A stretch of DNA of 35,822 nucleotides from Nocardioidaceae bacterium (lineage in GTDB: Bacteria; Actinomycetota; Actinomycetes; Propionibacteriales; Nocardioidaceae): positions 1-35,822 of the forward strand of contig JACCZI010000151.1 in the NCBI GenBank assembly GCA_013696015.1, written 5' to 3'. Positions 8,816 through 17,199 of this stretch are shown in pieces. The notes under the pieces were generated by a model. That model was not told the origin of the DNA, did not search any database, and saw only the letters and a program-made list of their open reading frames with translations. The position numbers and the translations under genes are program-made. Within the stretch, counting starts at the first letter, position 1. Each line of letters starts with the position of its first letter.

Positions 8816-9273
8816 GCAGCGCGGCGCTGCCGCGTCCTGAGGGCGTAGCCACCGGCGCGTAGTCCGGCGTGGACCTCGAAAGCGTTGCCGGTAGCGGTGT
8901 CACCGGTCAGGATCCTGCTCATCAGCATCGCGACGACGTAGAGCGGGACGAACAACGGGCCGAGCACCGCCCACTGAGTGCTGTGCCGGGCCTCGTGCCT
9001 GCGCAGGTCCGGCCGCTTCCGCAGCTCTGTTGCGCAGTGGCGGGTCAGCAGCACGTTGCCGACCGTGAACGGGCGGCGTCGGGCGATGCCCTCGTATCGC
9101 GTCGCGGTCCAGATCCCGTCGGCCTGGCGGTCGAGCTCGGCATGTCCGCTTCGGGCTATCAACAGCCCGGCCGGTGTGGCGCCGTTGAGCCAGTTGAGCA
9201 CCTCGCGCAGCCGCTGCCCTGGCGTCACGCGGCCAGCATCGCAGGTCGCGCAGGTCGTACGCTGGGTGGTCAT
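8800..9273 (-). CDS. uncharacterised HExxH-motif protein
   Basis: A 157-residue protein. I recognise it as part of a conserved actinobacterial family often labelled Fe-S oxidoreductase without evidence; no function is established. The N-terminus has a CxxC (CATC, residues 8-11). The centre reads TRHCATELRKRPDLRRHEARH, here split by position: TRHC at 77-80 and HEARH at 93-97, an HExxH pattern that could bind zinc. A hydrophobic stretch follows (LGPLFVPLYVVAMLMS), then GNAFEVHAGLRAGGYAL. The ATG at 9273 shares CATG with the divergent cysO start, and a GGTGA lies 5 nt upstream. The 3' end overlaps otsB by 16 nt. Confidence 0.65.
   Translation of the reverse strand: MTTQRTTCATCDAGRVTPGQRLREVLNWLNGATPAGLLIARSGHAELDRQADGIWTATRYEGIARRRPFTVGNVLLTRHCATELRKRPDLRRHEARHSTQWAVLGPLFVPLYVVAMLMSRILTGDTATGNAFEVHAGLRAGGYALRTRQRRAAHTPS
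9258..9263 (+). promoter_or_regulatory. -10 element for cysO
   Basis: TACGCT (TANNNT) ends 8 nt before the ATG at 9272, which suggests a leaderless or almost leaderless transcript. It lies inside the first codons of the divergent HExxH gene. No clear -35. Confidence 0.35.
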
Positions 9274-9553
9274 GAGTGTCACCGTTCGGATCCCGACGAT
9301 CTTGCGCACGTACACGGGCGGTGCCGCCGCCGTCGACCTCGAGGGCGCCGGGCACTCAGTGGCGGCGCTGCTCGACTCTCTTGACGCGGCGCACCCCGGG
9401 GTCAGGGGACGCATCGTCGACGAGCGGGGCGAGCTGCGGAGGTTCGTCAATGTGTATGTCGGCAACGACGACGTGCGTTTCGCCCAGGGCTTGCAGACAT
9501 CCGTGCCGGAGGGTGCGACGGTGTCGATCATCCCCGCCGTGGCGGGTGGCTGA
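9272..9553 (+). CDS. cysO: MoaD/ThiS-type sulfur carrier, CysO-like
   Basis: A 93-residue ubiquitin-like protein ending in the activatable Gly-Gly (IIPAVAGG). The sequence resembles CysO of Mycobacterium tuberculosis at both ends: VTVRIPTILRTYTGG at the N-terminus and RRFVNVYVGNDDVRF before the tail. CysO carries a C-terminal thiocarboxylate as sulfur donor for CysM-dependent cysteine synthesis. That role is inferred by similarity; the partner genes mec and cysM are not in this window. The ATG overlaps the start codon of the divergent HExxH gene. It is followed by the CIRCE region of groEL. Confidence 0.85.
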   Translation: MSVTVRIPTILRTYTGGAAAVDLEGAGHSVAALLDSLDAAHPGVRGRIVDERGELRRFVNVYVGNDDVRFAQGLQTSVPEGATVSIIPAVAGG

Positions 9554-9588
9554 GCAGGGCGCGGCCGCAAGGCTCGGGGGATGTCCCG

Positions 9589-9615
9589 CTTGCACTCGCC
9601 GGTGTCGAGTGCTAA
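9589..9615. promoter_or_regulatory. CIRCE operator (HrcA-binding), first copy
   Basis: The right arm GAGTGCTAA (9607-9615) is a perfect CIRCE half; the left arm CTTGCACTC (9589-9597) matches 7 of 9 of TTAGCACTC; the spacer is the canonical 9 nt. It lies about 155 nt upstream of groEL. A possible -35 TTGCAC (9590-9595) lies within it, so HrcA binding would block RNA polymerase. Confidence 0.85.
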
Positions 9616-9622
9616 ACACGTA

Positions 9623-9649
9623 TTGGCACTCTCGCATTGAGAGTGACAG
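9623..9649. promoter_or_regulatory. second, degenerate CIRCE operator
   Basis: TTGGCACTC (9623-9631, 8 of 9 matches) is followed by 9 nt and GAGTGACAG (9641-9649, 6 of 9). The spacing is the same as in the first copy, only 7 nt away. The core CACTCTC/GAGAGTG (9627-9645) is itself a perfect 7-bp inverted repeat. Confidence 0.6.
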
Positions 9650-9655
9650 CCAAAG

Positions 9656-11394
<1,739 letters not shown>

Positions 11395-11410
11395 GTCCGA
11401 AGCTCCACAC

Positions 11411-11454
11411 CGCGACAGGGGCGGTCCCGGTTCGCCGGGGCCGCCCCTGTCGCG
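11411..11454 (+). terminator. strong rho-independent-like hairpin after groEL
   Basis: CGCGACAGGGGCGG (11411-11424) and CCGCCCCTGTCGCG (11441-11454) are perfect 14-bp complements. The bases between continue the stem with six more pairs (one T-G) around a TTCG loop at 11431-11434, giving about 20 bp. There is no T run, as is usual in GC-rich actinobacteria. It starts 17 nt after the groEL stop. Confidence 0.85.
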
Positions 11455-11472
11455 TCTCACAGGGAGGTACCG

Positions 11473-11877
11473 ATGGCTGGCGATCTCACGGCCATCCAGC
11501 AGATCCACGTCAGCGTGACCGATGTCGAAGCCTCGGTCGCCTTCTACCGCGACATCCTGGGCCTGGAGCACCTGTTCACCGTCCCCGGACGCCCGATGGC
11601 GTTCTTCGACTCCGGTGGGGTGCGGCTCTACCTCGCGGTCCCGGAGGACGAGGCGTACCGCTCGCGACCGGTGATCTACTACGCGGTGGATGACCTCGAG
11701 GCGGCGTACGCGCGGACCATCGGCCGCGGTGCGCCGTCCCTCTCGGCGCCGACAATGGTGCACCGCGACGCCGACGGCGAGCTGTGGATCGCGTTCGTGT
11801 CGGACCCGGACGGCACTCCCGTGGGGTCTCCGAGCAGCGCGCAGCATCGCCGGTGTGACGGTTTCGGTCATGGCTGA
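11473..11877 (+). CDS. VOC-superfamily (glyoxalase/dioxygenase-like) protein
   Basis: A 134-residue vicinal-oxygen-chelate fold protein, normally a dimeric metal enzyme or a drug-binding protein. Seen: IQQIHVSVTDVEASVAFYRDILGL at the N-terminus (in parts IHVSVTDVEASVAFYRDI), MAFFDSGGVRLYLAV, and LWIAFVSDPDG near the end. The substrate is unknown. GGGAGGT lies 5 nt before the ATG. Members usually end DPDGN.LALMSE; here the tail after DPDGTPVG is different (SPSSAQHRRCDGFGHG), so a late frameshift is possible. It overlaps the start of the dipeptidase gene by 8 nt. Confidence 0.82.
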   Translation: MAGDLTAIQQIHVSVTDVEASVAFYRDILGLEHLFTVPGRPMAFFDSGGVRLYLAVPEDEAYRSRPVIYYAVDDLEAAYARTIGRGAPSLSAPTMVHRDADGELWIAFVSDPDGTPVGSPSSAQHRRCDGFGHG

Positions 11878-13000
11878 CGCTGACCACGTCCGCGAGCTGT
11901 TGCGCGCAGCACCGCTCGTCGACGGACACAACGACCTGGCCTGGGCTCACCGGGAGCTGGCCGGGTACGACCTGGCTGCGGTCGACGTTGCCCAGCCGCA
12001 GCCCCGGCTGCAGACCGACATCCCACGGCTGCGGACGGGCTGCGTCGGGGCGCAGTTCTGGTCGGTCTTCGTGCCGTGCTCGCTGAGCGGCGATGCTGCG
12101 GTTACCGCGACGCTGGAGCAGGTTTCCTTCATCCGATCCCTGGCCACCCGTTATCCAAACGACCTGCGGCTGGCCGTTTCGGCGTCGGAGGTGGAGGCCG
12201 CGGTTCGCGGTGGCCGGATCGCCTCGCTGCTCGGCATGGAGGGCGGCCACTCGATCAACGAGTCGCTCGGTGTCCTGGCGGCGATGGCCGCCCTCGGCGT
12301 CCGCTACCTGACGCTGACGCACAACGAGAACGTCGCCTGGGCCGACTCCGCCACCGACAAGCCGGTCCTGGGCGGCCTGAGCGGCTTCGGCGAGCGCGTC
12401 GTGCAGGAGATGAACAGCCTCGGCATGATTGTCGACCTCTCCCACGTCAGCGCCGACGTCATGCGCCACGCACTGCGGGTCACGCGCGCCCCGGTGATGT
12501 TCAGCCACTCCAGTGCTCGGGCAGTGTGCGACGTACCACGCAACGTGCCCGACGACGTGCTCGAGACACTGCACAGCAACGGTGGCGTGTGCATGGTCAC
12601 CTTCGTCCCCATGTTTGTGTCAACCGGCGCGGCACGCTGGTATGAGGAGTGTCAGCAGACGGCGCGCGGGTTGGGGCTCGACCAGCGCGACTTCGCCGCC
12701 CTGGACCCGGTGATGCGCGAGCGGGCCGCGACGGACCCACCGCCACCGGCGACGCTCGACGATGTCGTACGTCATGTCGAGCACGTCCGTGACGTCGCCG
12801 GTGTGGACGCGGTCGGCATCGGCGGCGACTTCGACGGCACTGTGTTCGTCACCGAAGGCCTGTCCGACGTGGCGGCGTACCCGGCATTGTTCGAGGCCCT
12901 CGCCGGGCGCGGCTGGTCCGACGTCGACCTGGGCAAGCTGGCCGGTCGCAACGCGTTGCGCGTGCTGCGCGACACCGAGGTGGCGAGTCAGGGCAGCTGA
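11870..13000 (+). CDS. M19 membrane (renal) dipeptidase family enzyme
   Basis: A 376-residue zinc dipeptidase of the amidohydrolase fold. The first metal site is VDGHNDLAW (His20 and Asp22), the bridging Glu is in LLGMEGGHS, further His residues are in VDLSHVSADVM and FSHSSARAV, and the final Asp is in IGGDFDGT. Members hydrolyse dipeptides, including some with D-residues. No signal peptide or membrane anchor is visible, so it is probably cytosolic despite the family name. ATG 11870 is used; GTG 11855 is an in-frame alternative. It overlaps VOC by 8 nt (coupled) and the convergent downstream gene by 13 nt. Confidence 0.92.
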   Translation: MADADHVRELLRAAPLVDGHNDLAWAHRELAGYDLAAVDVAQPQPRLQTDIPRLRTGCVGAQFWSVFVPCSLSGDAAVTATLEQVSFIRSLATRYPNDLRLAVSASEVEAAVRGGRIASLLGMEGGHSINESLGVLAAMAALGVRYLTLTHNENVAWADSATDKPVLGGLSGFGERVVQEMNSLGMIVDLSHVSADVMRHALRVTRAPVMFSHSSARAVCDVPRNVPDDVLETLHSNGGVCMVTFVPMFVSTGAARWYEECQQTARGLGLDQRDFAALDPVMRERAATDPPPPATLDDVVRHVEHVRDVAGVDAVGIGGDFDGTVFVTEGLSDVAAYPALFEALAGRGWSDVDLGKLAGRNALRVLRDTEVASQGS

Positions 13001-13329
13001 CCCAATGGAGCCACGTCGACTCCGGATTCGGCGCAGACCCAGCGCGGGTCAGCTCCGAGCTCGGGGGTGATCTGCAACGAATGCTCGACCGGTCGGCCGC
13101 AGCTGGTGCACTCGGGCCACCGGCAGGCATCGTCGTAGAGCGAGTCCTGGACGTCCTGGGCGACCAGCCCAGCAACGTACTCGAAACCCTGCGCCCACTG
13201 GCTCAGCCACCAGCGCCGGCTGGTGACGGCATCCTCGAGCAATGAGACCGAACGCGCATCGGCGAGTCCCCGCACCTGCAGGTCGTGAAGCACAGCTGCT
13301 CGCGCGGTGAGAAGCGCGTCGGGTGTCAC
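12988..13329 (-). CDS. uncharacterised small CxxC protein
   Basis: A protein of about 113 residues that I do not recognise. The first half is helical (ALLTARAAVLHDLQVRGL, then SLLEDAVTSRRWWLSQWA); the second half has CRWPECTSCGRPVEHSL and a later WVCAESG, giving four Cys that could hold a zinc ribbon. The composition (Trp-rich middle, Cys at the end) supports a real gene. The start is uncertain: GTG 13329 avoids overlap with cutC; an in-frame start at 13401 would run into cutC. The 3' end overlaps the dipeptidase stop by 13 nt. Confidence 0.6.
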   Translation of the reverse strand: MTPDALLTARAAVLHDLQVRGLADARSVSLLEDAVTSRRWWLSQWAQGFEYVAGLVAQDVQDSLYDDACRWPECTSCGRPVEHSLQITPELGADPRWVCAESGVDVAPLGQLP

Positions 13330-13354
13330 ATCCTGAATTGTGGCACTCGGTGGC

Positions 13355-13360
13355 GATAAT
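13355..13360 (+). promoter_or_regulatory. -10 element for leaderless cutC
   Basis: GATAAT matches TATAAT at five of six positions and ends 5 nt before the cutC ATG, which has no Shine-Dalgarno. A conventional -35 at proper spacing is not seen. Confidence 0.4.
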
Positions 13361-13365
13361 GAAGC

Positions 13366-14085
13366 ATGACCGGCGTCCTGCTGGAGGTGGCAGCGCTGCA
13401 CGCCGCTGACGCCGAAGCGGCCGATGCGGGCGGGGCCGACCGGGTCGAGCTCCTCGCCAGGCCGGACGACGGGGGTTTCAGCCCCGACCCGACCACAGTG
13501 CGCGCTGTCACCCGGGCCACCGAGGTTCCGGTACGGGTCCGGCTACGTCTCTCGGAGGGCTACAGCACTACTGCTGCAGAGGCCAGCCGGCTGATCGGGC
13601 TCGCCGAGCATTACCTGTCCCTCGGCGCCGAGGGTGTCGTGCTGGGCTTTCTGGACCGCGACCTCGAGGTGGCTGCCGACGTCACCGCACGCATCATCGC
13701 CGCCATCCCAGGTGCCCCGTGGACGTTCTCCGAGGCCGTCGACGCGGCCCTGGACACCGGGCGCGCCTGGCGTTCGCTACTGGCACTTCCCCGCCTCGAC
13801 GCGGTGCTCACCGCGGGCTCCTCGCTGGGGGTCGGACACGGCCAGGACACCTTGATCGCCTTGTCGCGTGGCGACCGGCGCATCGCCGCCCGCGTGCTCG
13901 CCGGCTCCGGGCTGAGCACGGAGCATGTGCCCTGGCTCGTGCGGGCGGGGATCCACCAGTTCCATGTCGGCCCGCAGGTCCGGCCGGGCGGCTCGTGGTC
14001 GCGCGCCCACGTCGACGCCGCACACGTGCGCGCGTGGCGACTGCTGCTCGACGACGCGGTGCAGCGCGCGACGATCGCCGGGTGA
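13366..14085 (+). CDS. cutC: CutC family protein
   Basis: A 239-residue TIM-barrel protein of the CutC family, historically linked to copper homeostasis, although a direct copper role is disputed. The family signature is LLEVAALHAADAEAADAGGADRVEL in parts: LEVAALHAADA, AGGADRVELLARPDDGG. Later family features are VRVRLRLSEGYS, AEGVVLGFLDRDLEV, VLTAGSSLGVGHGQDTL and IHQFHVGPQVRPGGSWS. The length is normal. No copper regulator, ATPase or chaperone gene is nearby. GTGA overlap couples it to the DUF4031 gene. Confidence 0.85.
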   Translation: MTGVLLEVAALHAADAEAADAGGADRVELLARPDDGGFSPDPTTVRAVTRATEVPVRVRLRLSEGYSTTAAEASRLIGLAEHYLSLGAEGVVLGFLDRDLEVAADVTARIIAAIPGAPWTFSEAVDAALDTGRAWRSLLALPRLDAVLTAGSSLGVGHGQDTLIALSRGDRRIAARVLAGSGLSTEHVPWLVRAGIHQFHVGPQVRPGGSWSRAHVDAAHVRAWRLLLDDAVQRATIAG

Positions 14086-14342
14086 CCGTGCTCGTAGACC
14101 CCCCGGCCTGGCCGGCCCGGGGGCGGTTGTGGTCGCACCTCGTGAGCGACACCTCGTACGAGGAGCTGCATGCGTTCGCCCGCCGGTGCCGACTTCCGGA
14201 ACGCGGATTTGACCGCGACCACTACGACGTGCCGGCCGAGCACTATCACGCCGTGGTGTCCGCCGGCGCGCTTCCGACGTCGAGTCGGGAGCTCGTCGCC
14301 CGGCTCACCGCAGCGGGACTGCGTCGCCGCCGAGCTCGCTGA
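14082..14342 (+). CDS. DUF4031 family protein
   Basis: An 86-residue protein of the DUF4031 family: VTVLVDPPAWPARGRLWSHL, then SDTSYEELHAFARRCRLP, HYDVPAEHYHAVVSAGA and SRELVARLTAAGLRRR. The conserved Trp, His and Tyr residues are in place. Function is not known. The GTG start sits in GTGA overlapping the cutC stop, so it is probably translated with cutC. Its 3' end overlaps the convergent HD-domain gene by 38 nt. Confidence 0.8.
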   Translation: MTVLVDPPAWPARGRLWSHLVSDTSYEELHAFARRCRLPERGFDRDHYDVPAEHYHAVVSAGALPTSSRELVARLTAAGLRRRRAR

Positions 14343-14925
14343 GCTCCCGCTCCACGTTCCGCTTCGCCTGCGCGCCCCATCGACGCCGTGCCGTCTCGGT
14401 GGTGTAGATGCTCCCGCGGACCAGCTGGTGGAGGATCTGCGAGCGCGCTGCCCGGAACGCGTCGTCGGTCACATGTGCGTACTCTCGGCGCACGTCGGCG
14501 GCGTAGGCGGCGTAGCGCTGCGGCGTTGCCCCGAGAACGACCAGATCCGCATCGCACAGCACCGCACCGTCGATGTCGGAGGACCCCGGGGCATGCATCG
14601 TGGTGAGCCGGACCAGCCGGGCGACCGCGTCGCCGAGTGGTGCCGGCAGCATCGCTGTCGCCAGGACGGCCGAGCGTTCCTCGTTGTCACCGGTGCGCGG
14701 GTCGTAGACGGCGTCGTGAAACCATGCCGCCAGCCGCACGACGCGAAGGTCGCCGGCCGAGCCGGCCAGCTCGTCGACGGCGTCGAGAACCTCGAGCAGA
14801 TGCCGGTGGTCGTGGTAGAGCCGGTGGGACTCCCCGTACCGGGACAGCAGATCACGGGCCAGGTCGTCCGCATCGGGCACGACACTGCGCCAACGGTCCA
14901 GCAGCCGGGCGTACGGATCGGTCAC
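14305..14925 (-). CDS. HD-domain metal-dependent phosphohydrolase
   Basis: A 206-residue protein of the predicted HD phosphohydrolase superfamily. The metal site is spread over YHDHRHLLEVLD (first His), LAAWFHDAVYDPRTGDNEERSA (the HD pair and following Asn-Glu) and AVLCDADLVVLG (final Asp). Substrates of this group are unknown; nucleotides are a common guess. It starts at GTG in GTGA, overlapping the HelD stop by 4 nt, so it is coupled to helD. Its 3' end overlaps DUF4031 from the other side. Confidence 0.85.
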   Translation of the reverse strand: MTDPYARLLDRWRSVVPDADDLARDLLSRYGESHRLYHDHRHLLEVLDAVDELAGSAGDLRVVRLAAWFHDAVYDPRTGDNEERSAVLATAMLPAPLGDAVARLVRLTTMHAPGSSDIDGAVLCDADLVVLGATPQRYAAYAADVRREYAHVTDDAFRAARSQILHQLVRGSIYTTETARRRWGAQAKRNVERELSELGGDAVPLR

Positions 14926-16943
14926 ACCACCTCCTGCAGAGGATCCGGCAATGGATCCACGTGCAGCACGGTCAGCGAGGTGACCGCTCGGGTGAGGCAG
15001 ACGTAGAGGCGGCGCAACCCGATGACCTCCTCCGGCTCACCGGCCACGATCGCCGCCGGCTCACACACCACGACATGGTCGAACTCCAGGCCCTTGGCCA
15101 GCGTCGCCGGCACCAGGTCCACCCTCGCCGCGACGTCGTGGGGATCCCCGAGGACGACCGACTCGATCCCCGATGACCGCAGCCGCTCGTGATGCTCGTT
15201 CGCGTCGGCGTCGGGGACCACGAGTCCGATCGACCCCTCACGCTGCAGCAGTGCCCGAACGCACTGCGACGCGCTCAACCGGGTGTCCGCGACGTGCTGC
15301 ACCACAAGATCGCCGCGGGCCCGCCGGACCGATGTCGGCGGGTCCAGCCCGGGAGCGATCACCGGCAGCAGCGCGGCGGCAAACGCCAGCACGTCGGCCG
15401 GCACCCGGAAACCCTGCGTCAGCTCGGCCACCGGGGCACTGGGCTTGCCGAGGTGGCTCAAGGCCTGCGGCCAGGACTGGGCACCCCAAGGCGTGGTCGC
15501 CTGTGCGAGGTCACCGAGCACGGTGAGGGATCCCGTCGTGCAACGCCTCCCGACGGCGCGCAGCATCATCGCGGAGAGGTCTTGGGCCTCGTCCAGCACG
15601 ACGTGTGCGGCACTGGGTGTGCGCTCGACCACATCGGCGGCCTCGTCGATGAGCACCGCATCTCCGATGCTCCAGCGAATGCTGCGGGGCGAGCCGGGTG
15701 GCCGCGGCCAGCGCAGCAGCTCCTGTTCGGTCGTGGTCAGCACCCCTTCCGCGGCTGCTGCGAGCAGCACCGGGTCCGACAGCAGCCGGAACACCACCCG
15801 GAGTGGGTCTGTCTTGGGCCAGACCGTCGCCACGTAGTCGCGGACCGGCCGACACCGCGCCACCGTGTCCTGCACCCGGTCGTCGGGCGAGTCGCCGGCA
15901 CTCTCCATCTTGACCAGCACGGCGTTGGCCAGGCGTTGCGCCAACATCGCGCGCCCCGCGCTGTACCGGACACCGCGGGTTCGCAGCTCGGCCACAATCT
16001 CCACCACCTCGTACGCCGGCACCCGCCAGCGTCGTACGCCTCGCGGCACGACCAGCGCCTCGGTGGGCGTCTGCAGCTGCTGCCAGACGGCACGCTGCAC
16101 CACGCGCGCCATGCGGATGTCGCCCTTGAGGCGGCCGACAACGGCGCTGTCGGCGTCACGGACAGGTGTGGTTGCGGTCAGCCCCTCGACGGTGAGCTGC
16201 CGAGCGTCGATCTCACCGAGGGCAGGCAGCACGTCGGCGATGTAACGCAGGAAGGAGTCGTTCGGACCGACGACCAGCACGCCCTGTCGGGTGAGCCGAT
16301 CTCGGTGGGCGTAGAGCAGATAGGCCGCCCGGTGGAGGCCCACAGCCGTCTTGCCGGTGCCAGGAGCGCCTTGCACGCACAGCGAGTCCGCAACGTCGGC
16401 GCGGACCAGCTCGTCCTGCTCGGGCTGGATGGTGGCGACGATGTCGCGCATCGGCCCGACCCGTGGCCGCTCGATCTCGGACTCGAGGATCGTGCTGGGC
16501 GTCGCGTCTCGGGCTCCGTCGACGGCGCCCAGGTGCTCGTCCTCGAGTGCCGTCAGGTCACCGTGCGAGAAGCCGAACCGGCGCCGAAGGCCGACGCCCA
16601 TCGGCTCGGCGCGGCTGGCGCGGTAGAACGGGCGCGACATCGTGGCCCGCCAGTCGATCACCATGGGGTCGCCGCGATCGTCGGTTACGTGGCGTCGACC
16701 GATGTGGAACCGCTCCGTGGTCGCGTCGTAGTCGAGCCGACCGAAGAACAGCGGCACGTCCGGGTCGTCCTCGAGCTCCCGCATCCGCCGCCACAGCGCC
16801 GCCTTGAGGTACTCCGTCGAGACGCTGTCACCACCGTGCGCTTCCAACCCGGCGACCTTGTCCCGCATCCGGGCGAGCTGGTGACGAGACTCGCGGAGGT
16901 GGGCACGCTCGGTGTCGAGCTGTGCTTCGCGAGCTGCGGGCAC
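14922..16943 (-). CDS. helD: HelD-like superfamily 1 helicase (RNA polymerase recycling factor)
   Basis: A 673-residue UvrD/Rep-like ATPase of the HelD type. A short helical N-terminus is followed by PLFFGRLDYDATTERFHIG and DWRATMSRPFYRAS, both typical of HelD. Walker A is QGAPGTGKTAVGLHRAAYLL (about 191-210); later motifs are VVLDEAQDLSAMMLRA, TVLGDLAQATTPWG, GLEFDHVVVCEP and RRLYVCLTRAVTSLTV. HelD proteins remove stalled RNA polymerase from DNA and some confer rifamycin tolerance; this role is by family. Start GTG 16943 has GGAGGT 6 nt upstream and lies 46 nt downstream of a good promoter -10, which excludes the longer in-frame start at 17018. Confidence 0.88.
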   Translation of the reverse strand: MPAAREAQLDTERAHLRESRHQLARMRDKVAGLEAHGGDSVSTEYLKAALWRRMRELEDDPDVPLFFGRLDYDATTERFHIGRRHVTDDRGDPMVIDWRATMSRPFYRASRAEPMGVGLRRRFGFSHGDLTALEDEHLGAVDGARDATPSTILESEIERPRVGPMRDIVATIQPEQDELVRADVADSLCVQGAPGTGKTAVGLHRAAYLLYAHRDRLTRQGVLVVGPNDSFLRYIADVLPALGEIDARQLTVEGLTATTPVRDADSAVVGRLKGDIRMARVVQRAVWQQLQTPTEALVVPRGVRRWRVPAYEVVEIVAELRTRGVRYSAGRAMLAQRLANAVLVKMESAGDSPDDRVQDTVARCRPVRDYVATVWPKTDPLRVVFRLLSDPVLLAAAAEGVLTTTEQELLRWPRPPGSPRSIRWSIGDAVLIDEAADVVERTPSAAHVVLDEAQDLSAMMLRAVGRRCTTGSLTVLGDLAQATTPWGAQSWPQALSHLGKPSAPVAELTQGFRVPADVLAFAAALLPVIAPGLDPPTSVRRARGDLVVQHVADTRLSASQCVRALLQREGSIGLVVPDADANEHHERLRSSGIESVVLGDPHDVAARVDLVPATLAKGLEFDHVVVCEPAAIVAGEPEEVIGLRRLYVCLTRAVTSLTVLHVDPLPDPLQEVV

Positions 16944-16988
16944 GCGTGGACCTCCGCTGCAGCGGTTCGAGGAGGAGGGGGCCACGAG

Positions 16989-17018
16989 ACTGTACGCGTC
17001 GCTGGCCCAGTTTGTCAC
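16989..17018 (-). promoter_or_regulatory. promoter of helD
   Basis: Read on the minus strand: GTGACA (17018-17013), an 18-nt spacer and TACAGT (16994-16989). The predicted transcript begins near 16982, leaving a leader of about 39 nt that holds the GGAGGT Shine-Dalgarno. The 256-nt gap to the XPB gene therefore contains a separate promoter. An imperfectly placed inverted repeat CCTGAC/GTCAGG (17155-17180) near the XPB stop could help end the upstream transcript. Confidence 0.55.
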
Positions 17019-17199
17019 CGGTTAGCCGCCTCGTGGGCCTAGCCGCCACCGGATGCGGTTCGGCCATGGATTCTTGTATTGGGGCGTCCTCTCTCTAAGG
17101 ATCGAATGTGGCAAGACACATGCGCCTGCGCGACCAGACATGTCAATCCTCGCCTGACGACCACCTCCGAGAAGTCAGGTGTGCAAAGAGCCCCGCACG

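Noticed and set aside
15189-17042. 617-codon plus-strand frame opposite helD
   Set aside because: His/Gly/Arg-rich shadow translation; HelD motifs are clear on the minus strand.
16944-17199. Rifamycin-associated element before helD
   Set aside because: I looked for a long GC-rich inverted repeat near the promoter and found none convincing.
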